A DNA stretch of 64,000 nucleotides from Sipunculus nudus (lineage: Eukaryota > Annelida > Sipuncula > Golfingiida > Sipunculidae), in NCBI GenBank assembly GCA_026874595.1, contig CM049316.1, positions 9,910,839 through 9,974,838 of the forward strand, given 5' to 3'. The position numbers and the translations under genes were made by a program. Numbering within the stretch: the first letter of the stretch is position 1; each line of letters starts with the position of its first letter. The notes under the pieces are model-generated. The model did not search any database. It was not told the DNA's origin and saw nothing but the letters and a program-made list of their open reading frames with translations. This document shows positions 46,384-59,226 of the stretch, piece after piece.

Positions 46384-46860
46384 GCCTGATTCCGTATGTC
46401 AAGTTAAATGTATTTGTGAACCAGGCTACGTCTTGTAAGCAGACTATGGACTTAATTGATCTTGTTTTAATGTCAAACCTGATGTCTTATAAACCAGTAT
46501 GATCTAGTTAATAATGTCAACCTAATGGTTTTGTGACCTAGCCTGATCTAGTTTGCAATGTCAAACATAATGTCTGATGAATTTGCCCGATCTTTTTTTT
46601 ATGTAAAACCCAATGGCTTATGAACAAGTCTGATCTAGTCTGTGTGATCAAACCGCATGTTTTATGAATAAGCCTGACCTGTTTAGAAATGTCAAACCCA
46701 ATAAATTATGATCTAGTGTTTTGTAATGCCAAGTCTAATGAACAAGTCTGACCTGGTTTGTAATGTCAAGTTAAATATCAAATGAACTAATCTGAAGTGG
46801 TTTGCAATCCAACAGTTTCTTATTAATCACCTTTGCCTTGTTTGTAATATTACTTCCTCG
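46384..46860. repeat. Degenerate 44-bp tandem repeat, about ten copies
   Basis: Units follow the pattern CTGATCTAGTTTGTAATGTC, then AAACCTAATGTCTTATGAAC, then AAG. Clear units start near 46499, 46543, 46587, 46629, 46673 and 46748. Copies are well diverged and vary in length. Confidence 0.75.
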
Positions 46861-46944
46861 GTATACGTCTATATACAGTCTATAACTGGTCTCGGTTTGT
46901 CCTCCAATGAACCGAAACCAGTATTGGTTCATCAAAATATCAGA

Positions 46945-47220
46945 CTCTGAACTGGTTTCGGCTAATCAACAGTCTCCAACGACATACTCTGAACTGGTTT
47001 GGGTTATCAGTCGTTTCATTTTTGCCGACTCTAAACTGGTTTTGGTTATCAGTAGTTTCTTTTTGCCGACTCTGAGCTGGTTTGGGTTATAAGTAGTTTC
47101 TTTTTGCCGACTCTGAACTGGTTTGGGTTATCAGTAGTTTCTTTTTGCCGACTCTGAACTGATTTCTGGTCTTCAATAGTCTCCTCCTAAGACTCTCAAA
47201 TGGTTTCGGTTCATCACAGT
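46945..47220. repeat. 41-bp minisatellite, about seven copies
   Basis: The core unit is CTCTGAACTGGTTTGGGTTA, then TCAGTAGTTTCTTTTTGCCGA. Three central copies are almost identical and the outer ones diverge. The CTGRNCTGGTTTG start resembles the adjacent 44-bp array. Confidence 0.85.
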
Positions 47221-50200
47221 CGTTTGAATCCCTATTTCAGGGGGGAAATAGGAAGAAACCGCGCATATTACGCCTCAATAGTGATACATGCTATCTCCGT
47301 ACGAAGTACTTCGTATGGCACATCTGTATACCCATATAGATAAAAACTCAACCACAAACAGGGATTCGAGCGACTGTGGGTTCATCAACAGTCTCAAAGG
47401 AGTGACAGATAGTAACAGATTCGGAGACTCGGAGGAAATGCCTAGATTTATTAACACTGTCCTCTAAAGGGAATGACCTGGTTTTAGCTCATCAAACTCT
47501 TTCTTTTTAGTTCGTCAAAATGTTCAGCGTCTGAATGGATCTTGATTCATGAACGTGGATTCCTCGAATTTGTCTTGGCCCTCCATTTTTACCGAGAGAC
47601 TCTTCATCACGGCCGTACTCCGAGAAACCAATGTTTTTCGTTCCTCAACGGTCCAAATGAAGCACTTTGAGGTTAGGTCTACATTCATCACAAAACAACA
47701 GGCTCGCTTTTTCATGACCGAACCAAACATTGATGGGTCCTGGGTATATAAAGATTTGATATATCAAACAGTCAATACCTGGTACTATAGATTATTGCTC
47801 TCATGGGGAAACACTGGAATAGTCAATACGTACCTGGTTTGATAAAGATGAAAACAAAGGCACTTGCGTCGGATAAAGAATAATTTATGGACAAAATCAC
47901 TGCAAGAATCGTGCTGTCATCAGGAAGCCAGATCACCAGAGGCAGTAATTTTAACTTCTACAACCAAGGCTGGTCCATATCCTCTTGGCGTCCATGAAGG
48001 TGATTTCCTAAAACCCTAAATTGATTTCGGAAAAGCTTATTCTTGTTTTCTTAAAATAGAAACGGGCGTCGCAAGTAAAAACGATAATGCTTTTTGGTGT
48101 TTGGTAGCATAACACATCAACCGTCACAGAAACACAGGGCATATACATGCAGGTTCTCAATAAATTTATCATGATTTAAACCAAACGTACATGGGAGTAA
48201 CATGGTCCATTCGGTAGTAAGTAAAAATCGATAATCAACTATAGGTTATTGTGGCGTGGCAACCTATTACATTACTTTTTACATAAGACTTTTAATCTAC
48301 CAATTTATTTTATCGTTCTTTTTCGGCCTTACATCAGTCTCTCGAATCCGTTCTTTCCTTTGTTAAAGTAACAGGGAAATTGGCGTCACTGCTATAGAAG
48401 AATAGTTACCCGGGCATCACCCGTTGGACGTATTATTACAGAGAGGTCACAAGGTAGGTATTTGCTGGTATTTATCAAATAGTAGCATATTACCAGTTCT
48501 TGGTACTGGTCGGCGGGACTTTGGCCGTAAACGTGTGCGGGGCAGGTTTTCATGGACTGTGATGACAATTTGTAATTTACGTAGTTTCGAATAGATGTCG
48601 CTGATATAGACCCTTCCCTAAATAGTGTGTAGTTTTAAGTATTTGGGGAAAACATTGATGTGACCCTCCCTAAGACAGACTTGGCATCGTTCCCGACACT
48701 TGATGACTTTAAGGCAAATGGGGATTTCCAAGGCGAACAGAGGTATCGCGTGGCAAGCGTGCCATCATCGTCAATAAAATATAGATTATTTCAATTTATG
48801 TGAATAAAAGTTAATACTGGAAAAACACACTGGTCGTGTTACACTAATTTACGATTCCGTTAGGCGGATTGTTGTAATTCAAAATATGATCTTGTAAATG
48901 CCCAATTTCTATATCCGTAATTAGTTTTGATTTGAAATTAAAGGTTTAGTCAATGAATGAGTCAATGAAAAATATTTAAAAATTATGTTTTTCTTTGTCG
49001 CGAATAAAATTTAAGGGGACCAAAAGGCTGATTAAATTCTTTTGCATTGCCTGTTGAAGGGTATATTTTTAACATACCTGGTTAGTTATCATTATAACCT
49101 GGTTTAAATTAATTATGGAACAGAGTCGCTATTACTGAGAATATATAAATTCATACCAGAAGATTTTTTTTTGTGTTCAACAGAATATCAACAATGCTAG
49201 TTTTAATTAAAACGAAAGTAGGGCCAAAGATATCAGACGAGTGAGAGTGGTAAATTTGCTAGTAAAATATTACTGAGATAATAATTTATAAATATTGGTT
49301 TTAGTAATATTTTGAATATTTTTTAACAAATTTAATTACAAATACAATTTGGGATTACATGCTAAAGATTTTCCCCTTGTTACAACGTGAATTTAGCAAA
49401 ATTTTTAGCAGTAGCTATAAAAGTGCTGTTTGAATGTGTGGAAAATACTTATACTAGCGCTAAAGCGCTACTTGTACAATCCAAAAGAAATATAAAGTAG
49501 AATTGACTAGCTTTAAGGTAAACTACTTTACTCTGAAATAAAACTCAATGCATATAAAATTTTATCAATTCGACTCCCTGGGTTTTTTATGACAATATCG
49601 ATACGCGGGTATCGATAAAAACATATGCTGTTTAAACCAAAACTACATTCAAGGACAATATTTCTCTCCGGTTTTACTCTTAAGAGATGTTAGCTGCCAA
49701 GTCTTTTCATTTTCGCTGGCAGGTCTTTTCATTTTCGTCAAAGAAAATCATAACAGACACAATAGTCCCAGAGACCAATACCAAACGGGTCTCAAGATAG
49801 GGCAGGTTTTGCTCGTTGCCATGGATATAACGGTCCTCAGCCTCAAGCCCTCATGACATGAGAACGAGGCCACTCCTGTGAAGTCTGTTAACTTAATTTC
49901 CCTTCAGAGATGTCTGCTGATAGATGGTAAGAAAAACCTCTGTTATCGGCCAAAGGGAAGCACTTGGTCTTTTTGTAGAAGTGTATTCTCTAAGGATGTT
50001 ACTTTGCTCGGGTTTAGTAACCTATACTCGTATATTTTTGTTATTGATGGGTCTGTGGTGCACCGGCAATTTGAAGTATAATATACTTAGTGTGTGAAGT
50101 ATGTCACCTCTCCAATCCCATATTTGTTTTTTTCTAAGCCGGGGAGTTTGTCTCCTGGGCTTCTTTACATAAATACAACGTGTACCTGTATCATGTCATT

Positions 50201-51556
50201 GTTTAGCGGTATTTCTTTTCAACCAAGTAAATGAACATCTGCTTTATTCGTATGAAATATGATTAAAGTAATTTTTTCTTGATTACAGTTTTACGTAACA
50301 GCAACTTATTAAGTGGTAAAAATAAATATAGGGTACTCTACATGTTTCAGGTAAAGTCATGATTAAAAGGAACAGACATTAAACCAAAGAAGAATATTTA
50401 ATTTGGAAAAAAAGTAACCTGTGTAGCTGTCTCCTCTGTTTGAATGAACACACTCTTTATTTCGGAATAATATCGTGGGGGGGGGGGGGGACATTAGTGA
50501 TGATGTAATGGGAATTCTATCAAATGAAAGCGGTCAATGTCTATGACTTTCAAAAATAGAACTAAAAACGTCATTTAATTATATAACATATCATAACATC
50601 CCCCCCCCCCCGGTTCTTGTATTGCAGTGTCGGGCCTATGCTTTTTTCGTCGGCCAACCGGTAAATTTTACGGCTTCCCGATTTCAAGCCCGCCCCTGAC
50701 ATTATATTTAAAAAGGTCTTCCTCATCGGCTGCAGTGAACGTGTTGTCCTATTATATTTGAATTAATTACACATTTTATTCCTGTTATAAAACCTCGCGT
50801 GATGCGAAACAATTCCCTCTTATTCAGACTTTCCCTACTAGCCCGTTATTTCAGGACGATGAAACTATTATTTTTACCATTCAGCTAATTTTATATTTTG
50901 CTGGCAAAGAATGGCCTCTATTTCACTAAATCGTTAATTCAGAATTCTAGATTCCAGTGAAGCGAGTTAATTCTCGGCTGATGTCTGCCGTATTAAAATA
51001 AACATAATATAACGATCTCGGCGTGTATATTTCAAGTGTGACGCAAACAGTATGAACTATTTTTTCAACAAAATATATTTATCCCATTCAGCTGCCCTTT
51101 ACAGGTATAACCAATAAAACACCGACAGCTGGTGTTCTTTGGCCAACATTACATGAATTTCATTACGAATACCCTACGCATCATCGTTACAATTATCAAT
51201 GTCAAGTATACAAACGTGATCATACACCGATCTCTGCTAATCTTATCAGTTGTAACTTATGATTTAATAGAAATCTTAGACTTTCGTTTCGCCCATACTT
51301 ACATTAGAATAATCTCGTTTATTACTTTTACAGTTTTACTATCGCTGTCTGGTTGGTAACCTATCATCACCTCGTGTTTTTTGTGGTCCACATATCTACC
51401 CATTCGGAAAGATATGAATTTATTAAAGTCTTAGCCGAAATGATTTAAGTCCTGGAGATGAAAAGAAAAAAAATGTTCTATATATCCTCTTCTTTGACAA
51501 TAGTCACAGTCATCATTTTTCTTCACTTCCATTTTATGTAACAATATCTTTGTAGG
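47221..51556. other. Intergenic stretch, no gene seen
   Basis: Frames here are under 100 codons and match nothing known to me. There is a 14-base G run at 50477-50490 and a 12-base C run at 50600-50611. A 25-bp doublet with GTCTTTTCATTTTCG is present near 49700 and 49724. Confidence 0.45.
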
Positions 51557-51564
51557 GTAAATAT

Positions 51565-51977
51565 TAGGCCTGTGATTTGCTGAGGGGTCTTCGATTGAAT
51601 TCGATTATCGACTATTGCCTTTCGATTTGATTCTCAATTCAATTATTGTATACAGTATTCTGTCAAGACTATCTACTAAAAGTTTTAATCCCATATGATG
51701 CTATACGATTAAGATTATTATATACCTGAAAAGTTATGCAGATCAAGTAATATTTATATCTTTTCATCTATTAGTGTGCTAACATCTAATGAAGGATATA
51801 AGGTGACTTTCTTTGTTAAATAACTACTTCATCATGTGTGTTGTATTTCTGTTCCCAGGTAAGATATGAAAATGCAATAATTGAAATTAATCATTTATTT
51901 CATGCCCGATTCAATTATTGATTAATGACTGGCTTCGATTCAGTGCATCGATTATTCAAAGCATTGTTACAGCCCTA
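51565..51977. mobile_element. hAT-type MITE with 8-bp target duplication
   Basis: Ends TAGGCCTGTGA and, inverted, TAGGGCTGTAA, flanked by GTAAATAT (51557-51564) and GAAAATAT (51978-51985): an 8-bp duplication with one mismatch, the size made by hAT transposases. Both subterminal regions are rich in CGATT/AATCG motifs (TTCGATTGAATTCGATTATC on the left, ATCGATTATTC on the right in inverse), a known style for hAT MITEs. The 413-bp interior has no transposase. Confidence 0.75.
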
Positions 51978-51999
51978 GAAAATATTATGTAAAGTTTAC

Positions 52000-53144
52000 C
52001 ATTGTAACACTCGCCAGCGAATCTTAGAGGTACAGGAAAAAGGTAATATCCAAGCGTGACTTGTTAAAGGGTTATTTGGATAATTGTATTCCAAAATTCC
52101 GTCGAGTGTGGCCTGATAAACGAATCTTTTTGAAGTATCTTTTTAATATATTTCATGGATAAACTGTTTAAATTCATGCCGCGAATTTTATATCGTCAGA
52201 CCATTCGCTTATATGTATTCCTTGATATTGCCTCAGAAATTCCCTGACAACGTTAGACACTACGTTATATTCTAATAATATATCTAACGACTTTCCTACT
52301 TTATCGACAATTTTTTTCAAAACTTAATACTCCCTTTCCGTCTTACTCTATCATTTCTGTAACGTGGATAAATCCAGCTTTGAACCATGAAGAAAAAAAA
52401 ATTAATCTATTGTTCAATAGTACCTCATTAATTGATTCTTGTTTATTACACAAAACCCAATTATAAATTAAATCCTTATAAAATTTTGATTTGAGGTTAC
52501 CAAATCTTTTTAGATATGGCGGCAAAAAAATAATAGGTAGACTACTAAAATCCCTACCCATCTTAAGTAGGTTGAACATCGGTATGTTTTCCATGTTTCA
52601 ATTGATTCGCTACACAATAATTTATACCAATTCATATGTAGATCATTCTGCATCTCTCTAGCATCGATAACCTTTAATCCACCGTACTGGTAATTCGCCG
52701 TCAGTATACTCCGTTTCATCTTTTCATATGCACGCTTATTTGTATACTTCTTTTTCTATATAAAAAAGTAAATAATGCTATTTGTTTCATTTAGTATGTG
52801 TTTTGTGCAGCCAAAACCTGTAACATTTATATTAACTTTGACATGAAAAAGGCGTTCATGATCATAACTTTACCCATAATGGTAAGGTTCCTGCGTTGCA
52901 AGATCTTTGGCGTTTCTGAAACTTTTTAAACTACTTTTTATGTTACTATCAATATATGAAGCCTAAACAGTAGAAGAAAAATAAATCCTCAATATTTTAT
53001 CATATAATGAGGCTTGATTTTCCACATAATGTCTCCAATTATCTCCTTAGATTCTGCTGATTTTCCTATCCACATACCTTCCGTCTTACTATGATTATTT
53101 GAAAGACTCGATTTTTCGAAAAAATCATAGAAAATAGCAAGAGT

Positions 53145-53198
<54 letters not shown>

Positions 53199-53900
53199 TA
53201 TCTGTTACGAAGACTGTTATGTCGTCTGGCGTCTGGAAATGTTGAGTATGTTGCATTTATATTGTTTATTTGGAAGACTTATGCTTTTCATCATTTTGGA
53301 CTGTCATGTTTTGCAAGCAAAATCTCTGCTGCAACAACAGAAGCAAGAGACGAGAATGGACAGCCGTGTCTTACACCTGTTTCGATGTCCATTATATTAG
53401 ACACAATTTTAGCTGTCGCATGTTAGTACACTAATCCAATTAATAAAACTGTCGCCGAAACCAAAATGTTTAAAAGCCGCTATCATGAAAGATTTTGAAA
53501 TTGTGTCAAAAGCTCGACTAAATCGACTGTAATGATCGCCCCCACTGAATACTTTCTTAACTCAGAAAGAACTTTGTGTTTTTCCCCTTTTCAGTCCACT
53601 TCACCCGTGCACGTATCTGCACACTTCTCGTTTTTTTTGTATCTCTGATTTTCGTCTAACCTGGGATAATTTCTGTAGCAATTCAGCAATTTTGGGATCG
53701 CCTGAAAGTTCACGTTCTAAAGTTTCTGTTTCTAAGAGCAGACGTTCAAAGACGCCTTCATTAACTTAACATTTTGTCTTACTATACTCTACTGAAAGGT
53801 GTTTAATTTCATTCTTGAACAGTTCCCACGTAGCGGGGGATTCGTAATTGTACACCTTGTCACCATTCATAAACTGGGATATTAATTGGTTCACCTTTCA
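52000..53900 (-). mobile_element. L1-like LINE ORF2 remnant
   Basis: Reading the minus strand from about 53860, the order of motifs is that of L1/Tx1-type ORF2 proteins. A linker (TWELFKNEIKHLSVEYSK; then LETETLERELSGDPKI near 53735-53690) comes first. The RT core is next, with FGFGDSFINWIS (53465-53430) and ETGVRHGCPFSS (53380-53350). After a (TA)n array comes YQYGGLKVIDAREMQNDLHM (about 52695-52640), followed by NEVLLNNRLIFFSSWFKAGF (about 52430-52370). Frameshifts and stops break it throughout, and the RT palm with its catalytic YADD region is not seen; the microsatellite lies about where it should be. The 5' endonuclease part is absent or too decayed to recognise. Confidence 0.7.
53149..53196. 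repeat. (TA)n microsatellite inside the LINE
   Basis: About 24 AT units interrupting the LINE remnant between its RT core and C-terminal part. Confidence 0.95.
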
Positions 53901-55091
53901 ACATAAATTTCAGCCCCAGAAAGGGTTCTGTTCAACTTCAAGAGAGACGAACCTCTTTCTGATTGTTCCGCTGTTAAATTTTTTAAAAGTCGGTTAAATC
54001 ATGAATACGTCATAGTGCACCTAAAATAGGTGCTATCTATAGCAAGACCCTCCAGCTTTGGTTTATTTTGGCACGATTGTTAGCTCTTAAACGTCAACCA
54101 GTACATAGCTCAACTTTGATTAAAACATCGTGGTTTTGTAAATGGATGTTTTTGGTCGTAGGCGACTTTCACTTTTGAGATAAGGAAATGACAGTGAGGT
54201 ATCAATAAACAAACTGTTCTCATACCACAAGCTTCGTCATCACTTATCAGGCGACAGATTATACCGCTGTTTCACGAAATATTTAATCAGTCACTCTTCA
54301 AAATTTCATCTTTTGTCATTTTAGTGCCAGGCCATATCAGTTTTGGGAGACACAATGGAATATTTCTTATCCTGAGTCTCAGTTAATAGATCACTGAGAG
54401 AGATCTTCTGTTAAGGAAATCTCTTCATGAAATTTTACGATAAAGATCTAGGGAAATTTGATTTCCTCAGCAGATGTAATAGATATGTTAACATGACTTT
54501 CTTTATTTCACTGTTCAATGAGTAAATTCCGAAAGTATAATTAGAAGGATTCACTATCACCCGTAATTAGTTAAAATAATTTAATAGTAGCCAGACAAAG
54601 TTGTCGTCATAGCAACGGATACAAATGCATGTTGTCATGGATGATCATCGATAATTTAAAGAGATTGGAAGATATTTTTTCAATTATTTATCGGTAATTA
54701 TTTGTGACATTTAACACGAAAAGAAAAAAATACAAAGAAATAATGAAGCCATTATTACAAGATATCTGTTATTTGTTTGGACAGAAATATTTCCCGGTGA
54801 GAGAGATAGGTCCATGTCAGAAACAGAATAACGAAGTTCCGCTGTTAGATTTATTTAATGTCTCTGGTTAAAAGAGAGGGTTAAAGAGATAATCTTTACT
54901 TTATTGCCATGGCCTTGTTAAAATCACCGTGACGCTGCAAGATCAGGAAGATGTCTGAAAAAGGCTGCCTGATCCGCATGGACACTGACATTATTTCCAA
55001 AGAGTTGGCCTTATAAACATCCTTCGACACAGCGCCTCACGGCCGTCCGTGTAATAGTCGTGACAACCCGACTCAGTAGGCAATCGGATAA
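53901..55091. other. Intergenic stretch
   Basis: No gene seen. GTCGTCATAGCAAC (54603-54616) and GTTGTCATGGATGATC (54631-54646) resemble RFX X-box sites, close together; weak evidence. Confidence 0.3.
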
Positions 55092-55489
55092 TTGGGCTGG
55101 TAAGCGTACTCGAGTCGTGATACAAGTAATATCGAGAAATGGATCGCAGTGGTCTTGCATCAGGTTGCATTAATATTGTGGTAAATGGCCCACAATTTCA
55201 GTATTATGCTTAGAATGACGAATGAACACAAAAGTACACATGTGAGCTCACAACCCAAGCTGAAACACCGTCTCCATGGACACGGATCATTTGGGCTGGT
55301 AAGCGTCCTCGAGTCGTGATACAAGTAATATCGAGAAATGTATTGCAGTGGTCTTGCATCAGGTTGGATTAATATTGTGGTAAATGGCCCACAATTTCAA
55401 TATTATGCTTAGATTGACAAATTAACACAAAAGGACACATGTGAGCTCACAACCCAAGCTGAAACACTGTCTTCATGGACACGGGTCAT
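55092..55489. repeat. 199-bp tandem duplication
   Basis: TTGGGCTGGTAAGCGT starts at 55092 and again at 55291. The two units agree closely through CTCGAGTCGTGATACAAGTA, GGTCTTGCATCAGGTTG and ACATGTGAGCTCACAACCCA, ending near CACGG-TCATT. Few differences, so fairly recent. Confidence 0.9.
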
Positions 55490-56965
55490 TTCCTGTAACA
55501 AGTGCGAGCCATGCTTGTGTTCATGCGGTCATAAATTCAACAAAAATGCCGGGGGGATTACCATGGTGCTAGATTAAAACGGAATTTTTCTCGTTATGTT
55601 TGGTATTATTTGAAAGTACACAAAAATTGCTAACGATTGGTCTGATTTATGTTGATTGACAGTTTACCTGTAGGCCATGGTGTTGTCAGAAATGACGAAA
55701 ATATTTGCATCTTCATAAGGCCTTATAATGCGATCCTCAGACTTAGATGTAAAGACACTCTGGCGCCAGTAATCTGGTCGAAATGCCAGAGGGTCGAAAT
55801 GACGCTATCCGTATAAAGCAACGGTTCATTCGCCCGGTGAGATGCGGATGATACATCAAATCCGCACCATAACCGCATAAAATGAAACGGCCCTTCATCA
55901 CATGTTTAAATTAATCCGCAACTGTACCGCGACTGCGTAAATTGTATAGCTCACACCTCAGATGTTTTGGCACACTGTCATACCTTTGGTGGTGTATGCG
56001 GAAAGAGGGAGAATCTTATCTTATTCCACTGTGATTCAATTGATGAAAATGAGGGCAGTATATACCATTCACCATGCAGTGAAGGAGCTGATTCTTGACA
56101 AGCATTTTAAAGAATATTTACATTTATTTTGACTAAATCTATCAGTTTTTGGGTAAAGAACGTTTTTCCCCACGTCAACGAAATTGAAATGTAAGACATG
56201 GTTTGAATTTTTTGTCTTTTCAAATTCCCATTGTAGCAATAGTTGATTTATTCAGTATTTGTTTTGAGGACAACAAAATATAATATGTAAATATTTATAG
56301 GGCCAGTTCCGATATCTGTCGACTATTAATTTTAGATAATCACTTGAACCTTTTTATAAAAACAGGCCAGAACCTGCCGATCCCACCTGCCACAGGGTGT
56401 TAGTTTTGTTTACAGCCACGTTCCATTACACGTGGGGGCGTTAAAATAATTAAAATACATTCAAGAATGACATTTTATGGGAAGTCACACGAAAGATTTG
56501 CAAGAGGAGGTTTGCCACTAATGACTTTTCAACTTCATACATATGCAACCAGCAACATACAGGTTTTTTTTGTTTAGTTATACAAGCTCGTACATTCATA
56601 ACAGAAGTGTTACAAGAATTTTTTTAACAGGAATTACTTACAGTTCATGAACATTTACGCAGATTTAGTCAGACATCACCTAAATTCCACGGAAAGTTGG
56701 GGTTGAAAATCTGGTTCTCTTCTTCTGAATCACTCAGGTGCTTTCCCTAAAACTTACGACTTATCAGTAGTACATCTGAGAGAACTGGTGGCACGATAAA
56801 GTCGCTTATATGTGGTCACGTGACAAATGGTTCAACCCTCGAAAATCCCTCTACTACACGGCTGTTCGCATTAATTTTTCAATCATATTCAGAACGCAGC
56901 GTTTTGACCGACAGATATTGAACAATAGTTTAAAAGTGAGTGATTAAGTAACTTACGACGTAAAC
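55490..56965. other. Intergenic stretch, nothing recognised
   Basis: AT-rich with no motif of note. A patch near 55745-55950 has repeated CCGCA and GTCGAAATG words but no clear unit. Confidence 0.45.
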
Positions 56966-57215
56966 GTTGGTCTGGATAGTCGAGGAAAAAAAAACGTTCG
57001 TCTCTCTCCGCTGGCGACCAGGGTTCGATCCCCGGTTTGGCCATGAGAGTGGGTTGTAGTTGCCCGTCCAAGGCCGGTGGTTTTCTCCGGGTTTTCCGGT
57101 TTCCTCCATCCCTACAGACTACTGAACGCAATCATCTGAGCCATGAAGAGTGCCTTGATTAGTTATAATAACTATTTGTACAATCCATGTTAAATAAAAA
57201 GTTTATATTGTTATG
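56966..57215 (+). mobile_element. V-SINE-like element
   Basis: A tRNA-like head has TCTGGATAGTCGAGG (about 56971-56985, weak A box) and a strong B box GGTTCGATCCC at 57022-57032. A central block follows with GGTGGTTTTCTCCGGGTTTT, then CCGGTTTCCTCC (57077-57108), the conserved domain of V-type SINEs. An AT-rich tail ends in TTAAATAAAAAG. Molluscan V-SINEs such as RUDI have this layout; the exact family was not tested. Pol III would transcribe it and a partner LINE would supply RT. Confidence 0.65.
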
Positions 57216-59226
57216 ACATATATTTGTAATCATCTTTATCGTTTCGTGACGCGAACATTTCTTTTCATAATACTATGTAACATATTTTTTCATCAAAGTT
57301 ACATAATTAGTTGCGCTGAGTTGTTAATACAAGAAACATAAAATAGGTTTCTTAATCACGTCCGTTCATATATACTTGTATAAATATATAAACATACCTC
57401 TAGAGTATTGATTAATGTCAAAGAACATTTACCATAGGCGGTCTTTTACCATAAAAAAATATATAAAAATACCAGTACCAATAGATAAGCTAGTGTTCGT
57501 AAGCCCTGTTGCCCGACGGGTGAATGAATTACCTCGAACAGAGAGTTCGTTTTAGGAAAATTGGGGTCGGCCGGGATTGCAGAGAATTCAGTTGATCTTT
57601 GTCGTAATCTTGTATACGATACAGCTACACAAACGACCAACTGCCAGGCAAGTTGAAATATCCTCCAAGCAGCAACACTCCTCTGCAAATCTCAAACAAA
57701 ACGATTGAATGTTGACGCCATGGGGCGGAGGTAATTATAGGGAGCGCGCTAAAGCGTCTTACCGACGACTGTTTCGTATAAAATAAGCGTACAAAGATTG
57801 TCACAGCGCCCAAAGAAAAATAAAGTGAAATCACCTTAAGAAAGTTTCTTCATATTCATCTGAGAAACTAAGGCCCACATGGCTCTTGTTTTTTATACGT
57901 TACGTTTTACATGCCCGTCACAATTTAAATTGTCAGCGACCATCCGAAGATAACCTCTATATCATTGCTAAGGTAATTTCCAGGAAATTTTCATGAAACT
58001 CACTTTGAATATTAACCAATAACATTATGCCTTTGTTCGACTGTCGGGAATATTAACGTGTATGCTTTAAGGTCAGAGGTCAAGAAATTTACTTAAAAGT
58101 GTCGCCGCGATACCTTTTTAGAAATTCGATGGATTAAGATTTCATGAGGCCAGAAGACACAGAACCTACGAAGGGCGATTTCTGCTATGTTGAGGTACTC
58201 TTTTAGATCATTCACCCCTTATTACGTAGCCCTTTCCTGAACCTTTCAAGGAGAGTCATTTCTACGTAATATTGCAACTTCTTTGTGGTAGTATTCGTTC
58301 CAAACTTTTGAAAGCTAAAATGTGATTTTTCAACTCCAAATTATTTTCAATTTAATCAAGAATTGTTATATAATTTACAACAAATTACTAAAGATGACTA
58401 ATATTTTGATTTTAAAAAGGACAACCTGGAAAAAAGAATGTGTTGCGTGGCCTCGTTCTCGTTGGCCTCGTAATAAAAGCTGTCACTCAAAGCTAACCCG
58501 AGGCCGTTCCAGTCACCATTATTTTCCATTATATAACCAACCGATTTAACGTTATCAGATTAAGCATACAATGTCATGGCAAAAATAAACGAACTTAAGC
58601 CACCGTCGGAAGAGGGAGATAAATATTATGCAAATCTAAAAAAATCGTTGACGTTGATAGGTTTTATTTATGGATAAACTTGCGGTGGTTGTTGAGAAAG
58701 ACTTCTAGACAGTTTGAGCTTTATGGCGATCGTACATGCAGTTAGGCATATTTCAATGCAGAAAAAATACAGAATGATCACGATCATTCTCGGCATTACA
58801 ACCTGATCTGGCACTAATGTTATTTTCGCGGCATTTAAGTTGAATCCAATTACATCGTGGTCATATCAATTTCAGCTAAAAGTGTTGAAACATGATTGAT
58901 TTCCATATTAGGCAGCGTTATTTATGGAAAGGTAATTTCGTGAAAAAACTCTATATGGTCATCGGGCTTTGAGATATGATAGCCGTGCGAAAAGAGTGCA
59001 CGCGTGTACACGCGGGAGAACAGGATGACATATGTTCTTCTTCCTGTGTATGAAAGACAAAAAGGCTCTAAAAAAGACCATAAAGGGACTTGTATTTACC
59101 AAGCAATATGAAATCTTAGGTAAGCTACGCCACCATTACTCTCACTTATTCCAAATCAAAAAATTTCATCGGATAAAATTATGTATTATCTCACAATAAA
59201 TGGTCAAGGAAACCTCTGTCAAAATT
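57216..59226. other. Intergenic stretch, no gene seen
   Basis: Minus-strand frames at 57446-57834 are GC-richer but show no family motif. Nothing else recognised. Confidence 0.4.
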
